Shown here: piece by piece, positions 62,210-64,000 of the stretch
Position numbering within the stretch: position 1 is the first letter of the stretch
Layout of the letters: each line of letters opens with the position of its first letter
NCBI GenBank assembly: GCA_963805355.1
Contig: CAWDTZ010000001.1
Span: forward strand, 1-64,000
Direction: 5' to 3'
From: VBCG01 sp963805355
GTDB lineage: Bacteria; Pseudomonadota; Gammaproteobacteria; Burkholderiales; Casimicrobiaceae
DNA: 64,000 nucleotides
Program-made: the position numbers and the translations under genes
Notes under the pieces: model-generated
The model's database searches: none
The model's input: the letters and a program-made list of their open reading frames with translations, nothing else
Told to the model about the DNA's origin: nothing

Positions 62210-62617
62210 TCAGGTGGCGAGTGGGGTACGGAAGCGCTCGTCGACGTCGACGCGATAGCCATTGGAAAGACGATTGGTCTCGTTGGCCAGTGCCACAACG
62301 GCCAGCATCTCGTTGAACATCGCCTGCGTCATGCCCTTGTTCGATGCGCTGGCCGTATGCGACAGGATGCAGTATTCGCAGTTGTTGGTGACCGACACGG
62401 CCACGTAGATCAATTCCTTGGTCAGCGGATCCAGGTGGCCGGGGCCCATCACCTCCTTGACCGAGCTCCAGATCCGCCGCAGCGTGGCCGGCTCGTTGGC
62501 CAGGATCTTCCAGAAATTGTTGATCCACTCCACCTTGCGGGTGGCGCGGATGTCGTCGTAAACCTCCCGGACCTCGGGGGACGCGTCTTCGTATTCGATC
62601 AATCCAACGATGGCCAT
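62210..62617 (-). CDS. Carboxymuconolactone decarboxylase-family protein with intact CxxC
   Basis: The product has 135 residues. The AhpD-like core reads KELIYVAVSVTNNCEYCILS followed by HTASASNKG, with Glu, both cysteines and His in place. The family includes decarboxylases and thiol-dependent peroxidases; the CxxC form suggests redox activity. It lies between an unrecognised protein and pip on the same strand. Compare the CGYG variant at 26189. Confidence 0.88.
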   Translation of the reverse strand: MAIVGLIEYEDASPEVREVYDDIRATRKVEWINNFWKILANEPATLRRIWSSVKEVMGPGHLDPLTKELIYVAVSVTNNCEYCILSHTASASNKGMTQAMFNEMLAVVALANETNRLSNGYRVDVDERFRTPLAT

Positions 62618-62696
62618 GGACTTCTTTCGCAGTTGGCGACATCGGCCGCCCAGGGGTTAAAGGGAATGGGCCAGGTGGCCGCGGCGCAATGGCGCC

Positions 62697-63383
62697 TCAG
62701 CCCGCGCTCCACGGAGTCTTCAACCGGGTGAACTCCAGCCGGTAGGTGCTGCGCTCGAGATCGAGGCCGCCCGCCGCCTGCAGCGGCGGCACGAGCTCGT
62801 CGGCGGCCTCGGCCACATCGGGCACGCTGTTGCCTTCGATCAGGACCACCCAGGACGGCACCAGCGTCGTGGCCGCGCGCACTTTCCTTTCGGCCGTTTC
62901 GATACTGCTGCCGGCGCGGTCGGCGATGCCGAGATGCAGTCCGGCAATGCCCTTGCGATAGACGAGCGGCGGCAGGTGCCGCGCGCGCAACGCGCCCAGC
63001 AGGTCGTCCTGCGCAGCGTCCGGCAGCGCGAAGCGCAGCGTCAGCATCACGCCGCCGCTGCCCACGCCATGCGTGAATGCCACGCGGCAAATTGCGCGCG
63101 CGACATTGCGAAAATGCGGCACCACGCGCTGCGTCCAGGCGGTGGGCGCATTCAGGCGGTCGAGATAGTCCCGCCCGGTGAGCGTTTCGAGACTGTCGGC
63201 CTCGTAAAGATTGAAATACTCGGGCCCGCTGCCGATCACCGCATAGCGGCGCCCGCGATGAAAGCCCGGAATGCCCACGCGCTCGGGCATGTGCTCGCGG
63301 TTGTGCCATTCGTAGAATTCATCGCGCGCCGCCGGTTCGAGGTCGTGCCAGATCGCCACCGCGCCGAGGCCGGCGAGACTCAA
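62697..63383 (-). CDS. Unrecognised protein with two dimeric alpha-beta-barrel-like halves
   Basis: The product has 228 residues, with no signal or helix for the membrane. The first half has DEFYEWHNREHMPERVGIPG and FNLYEADSLETLTGR, which recall EthD/antibiotic-monooxygenase-type ferredoxin folds. The second half (RFALPDAAQDDLLGALRARH, VVLIEGNSVPDVAEAADELV) has a similar rhythm. Between a CxxC decarboxylase-family gene and a 2-keto-4-pentenoate hydratase, a role in breakdown of a cyclic compound is plausible but not shown. Confidence 0.7.
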   Translation of the reverse strand: MSLAGLGAVAIWHDLEPAARDEFYEWHNREHMPERVGIPGFHRGRRYAVIGSGPEYFNLYEADSLETLTGRDYLDRLNAPTAWTQRVVPHFRNVARAICRVAFTHGVGSGGVMLTLRFALPDAAQDDLLGALRARHLPPLVYRKGIAGLHLGIADRAGSSIETAERKVRAATTLVPSWVVLIEGNSVPDVAEAADELVPPLQAAGGLDLERSTYRLEFTRLKTPWSAG

Positions 63384-63423
63384 GGCCGCGCTCGCTTGCA
63401 GGTGGCGGATCTCGATGACGGAA

Positions 63424-64000
63424 TCATGGCAGCCGCGTCAGCGTGACCGCGAGTCGGCCGAGATCGCCGTACTCGAACGTGAGCGGCGTATCGACTGGGA
63501 CATCGATGATGCCGGCGTACGACCCCGTGGTCACGATCTGGCCGGCGCGCAGGTGATCGCCGCGCGCGGCGAGATAGTTGGCAAGCCAGACCAGCGGGCG
63601 CAGCGGATGCACGTCCGGATGCTTGCCCTCCGCCGATGCGATCACGGCGCCGTTGGCGCGGATGACGACCGGGAACGTTTCCAGGTTGGAGTCCCACGGT
63701 GCTGCGAGCGCCGGTCCCACGTACAGTCCCTGGTTGGCGATGAAGTCGGCCAGCAGTTCCGGATAGGTGACCGCTTTCGGCTCAGCGTAACGGGGGCCGA
63801 TCAATTCGAGCGCCAGTCGGGCGGTGCCCACGGCGGCGCGCACGTCCGCATCCGAGTACGGTTCGCCGCGGGCCGGCAGGTCGCGCGCAATGACGAAGGC
63901 GATCTCTGGCTCGATGCGCGCCACGTCGCCTGTGATCCGCATCGGACACGGCGACACGTCATGAATCGTCGGCGCGAAGATGGGCGCCGCGATGATCGCC
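63424..64000 (-). CDS. 2-keto-4-pentenoate hydratase / fumarylacetoacetase family, 5' end cut by the window
   Basis: The open frame runs from its stop at 63424 to the window edge, so about 192 C-terminal residues are seen. RIEPEIAFVIARDLPARGEP with the metal-binding Glu residues, YPELLADFIANQGLYVG and WLANYLAARGDHLRAGQIVT followed by TGSYAGI are typical of the MhpD/hydratase branch. It adds water to 2-hydroxypenta-2,4-dienoate in meta-cleavage of aromatics. Forty bases separate it from the gene at 62697, so the three leftward genes likely form an operon. Confidence 0.88.
   Translation of the reverse strand, partial: AIIAAPIFAPTIHDVSPCPMRITGDVARIEPEIAFVIARDLPARGEPYSDADVRAAVGTARLALELIGPRYAEPKAVTYPELLADFIANQGLYVGPALAAPWDSNLETFPVVIRANGAVIASAEGKHPDVHPLRPLVWLANYLAARGDHLRAGQIVTTGSYAGIIDVPVDTPLTFEYGDLGRLAVTLTRLP

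Overview
The window is GC-rich, densely coding chromosomal DNA that reads as a betaproteobacterium. The evidence is the hemC-hemD and hemX-hemY set, the UbiA and UbiD quinone genes, a YqjD/YqjE/YqjK-like trio, an IPTL-CTERM secreted protein, and a class I aldolase. Two secreted proteins carry the same C-terminal domain that I read as DUF5648-like. The genus cannot be fixed from sequence alone. No rRNA, tRNA, CRISPR array or prophage was seen.

Layout. Positions 1-4600 hold a decayed membrane glycosyltransferase, a secreted rhodanese, an IPTL-CTERM protein and a twice-frameshifted membrane sensor. Positions 4700-16200 are an accessory surface and envelope region. It holds a LysR regulator with a perfect palindrome upstream, a TonB-like protein with long 15-bp coding repeats, a PA-domain metalloprotease, a second DUF5648-like protein, cytochrome b561, a DUF1254/DUF1214 protein and a channel-like protein whose selectivity filter is lost. 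An IS1182-type insertion sequence with matching ends lies at 16451-18030, flanked on its right by gene fragments. Positions 18671-20757 form a LysR / DoxX-GST divergon with a recognisable LysR box.

Positions 20992-28962 are the most interesting block. A sigma-54 activator (GAF-PAS-AAA+-HTH) is divergent from a leftward gene train: AhpD-like protein, membrane cytochrome b, Tat-type molybdopterin oxidoreductase, MXKDX pentapeptide-repeat protein, DipZ-like CcdA/thioredoxin fusion and acyl-CoA dehydrogenase. The intergenic region has three near-identical CGAAT-NN-TCG sites and a sigma-54-like promoter on the train's strand. I infer an inducible extracytoplasmic redox system.

Positions 29277-36076 are mixed: aldolase, a ricin-repeat protein with an altered HExxH motif, dusA, and frameshifted denD-like and VOC genes. 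Positions 36073-50783 are mainly core metabolism: hemC, hemD, hemX, hemY (split by a hydroxyacid dehydrogenase and two reversed genes), a ferredoxin reductase, ubiA, a DNA-deoxyinosine glycosylase, a degenerate SDR, an MFS transporter and ubiD. Positions 51102-58582 hold the Yqj trio, a coupled patatin-bioA-dacB leftward operon and another cytochrome b561, followed by three consecutive YceI genes up to 60502. The window ends with a collapsed MarR-GNAT gene, proline iminopeptidase, a CxxC carboxymuconolactone decarboxylase-family protein, an unrecognised protein and a 2-keto-4-pentenoate hydratase cut by the edge.

Several otherwise conserved genes (3579-4605, 34641-35619, 35689-36076) carry single-base frameshifts. 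Part of this may be assembly error rather than biology.
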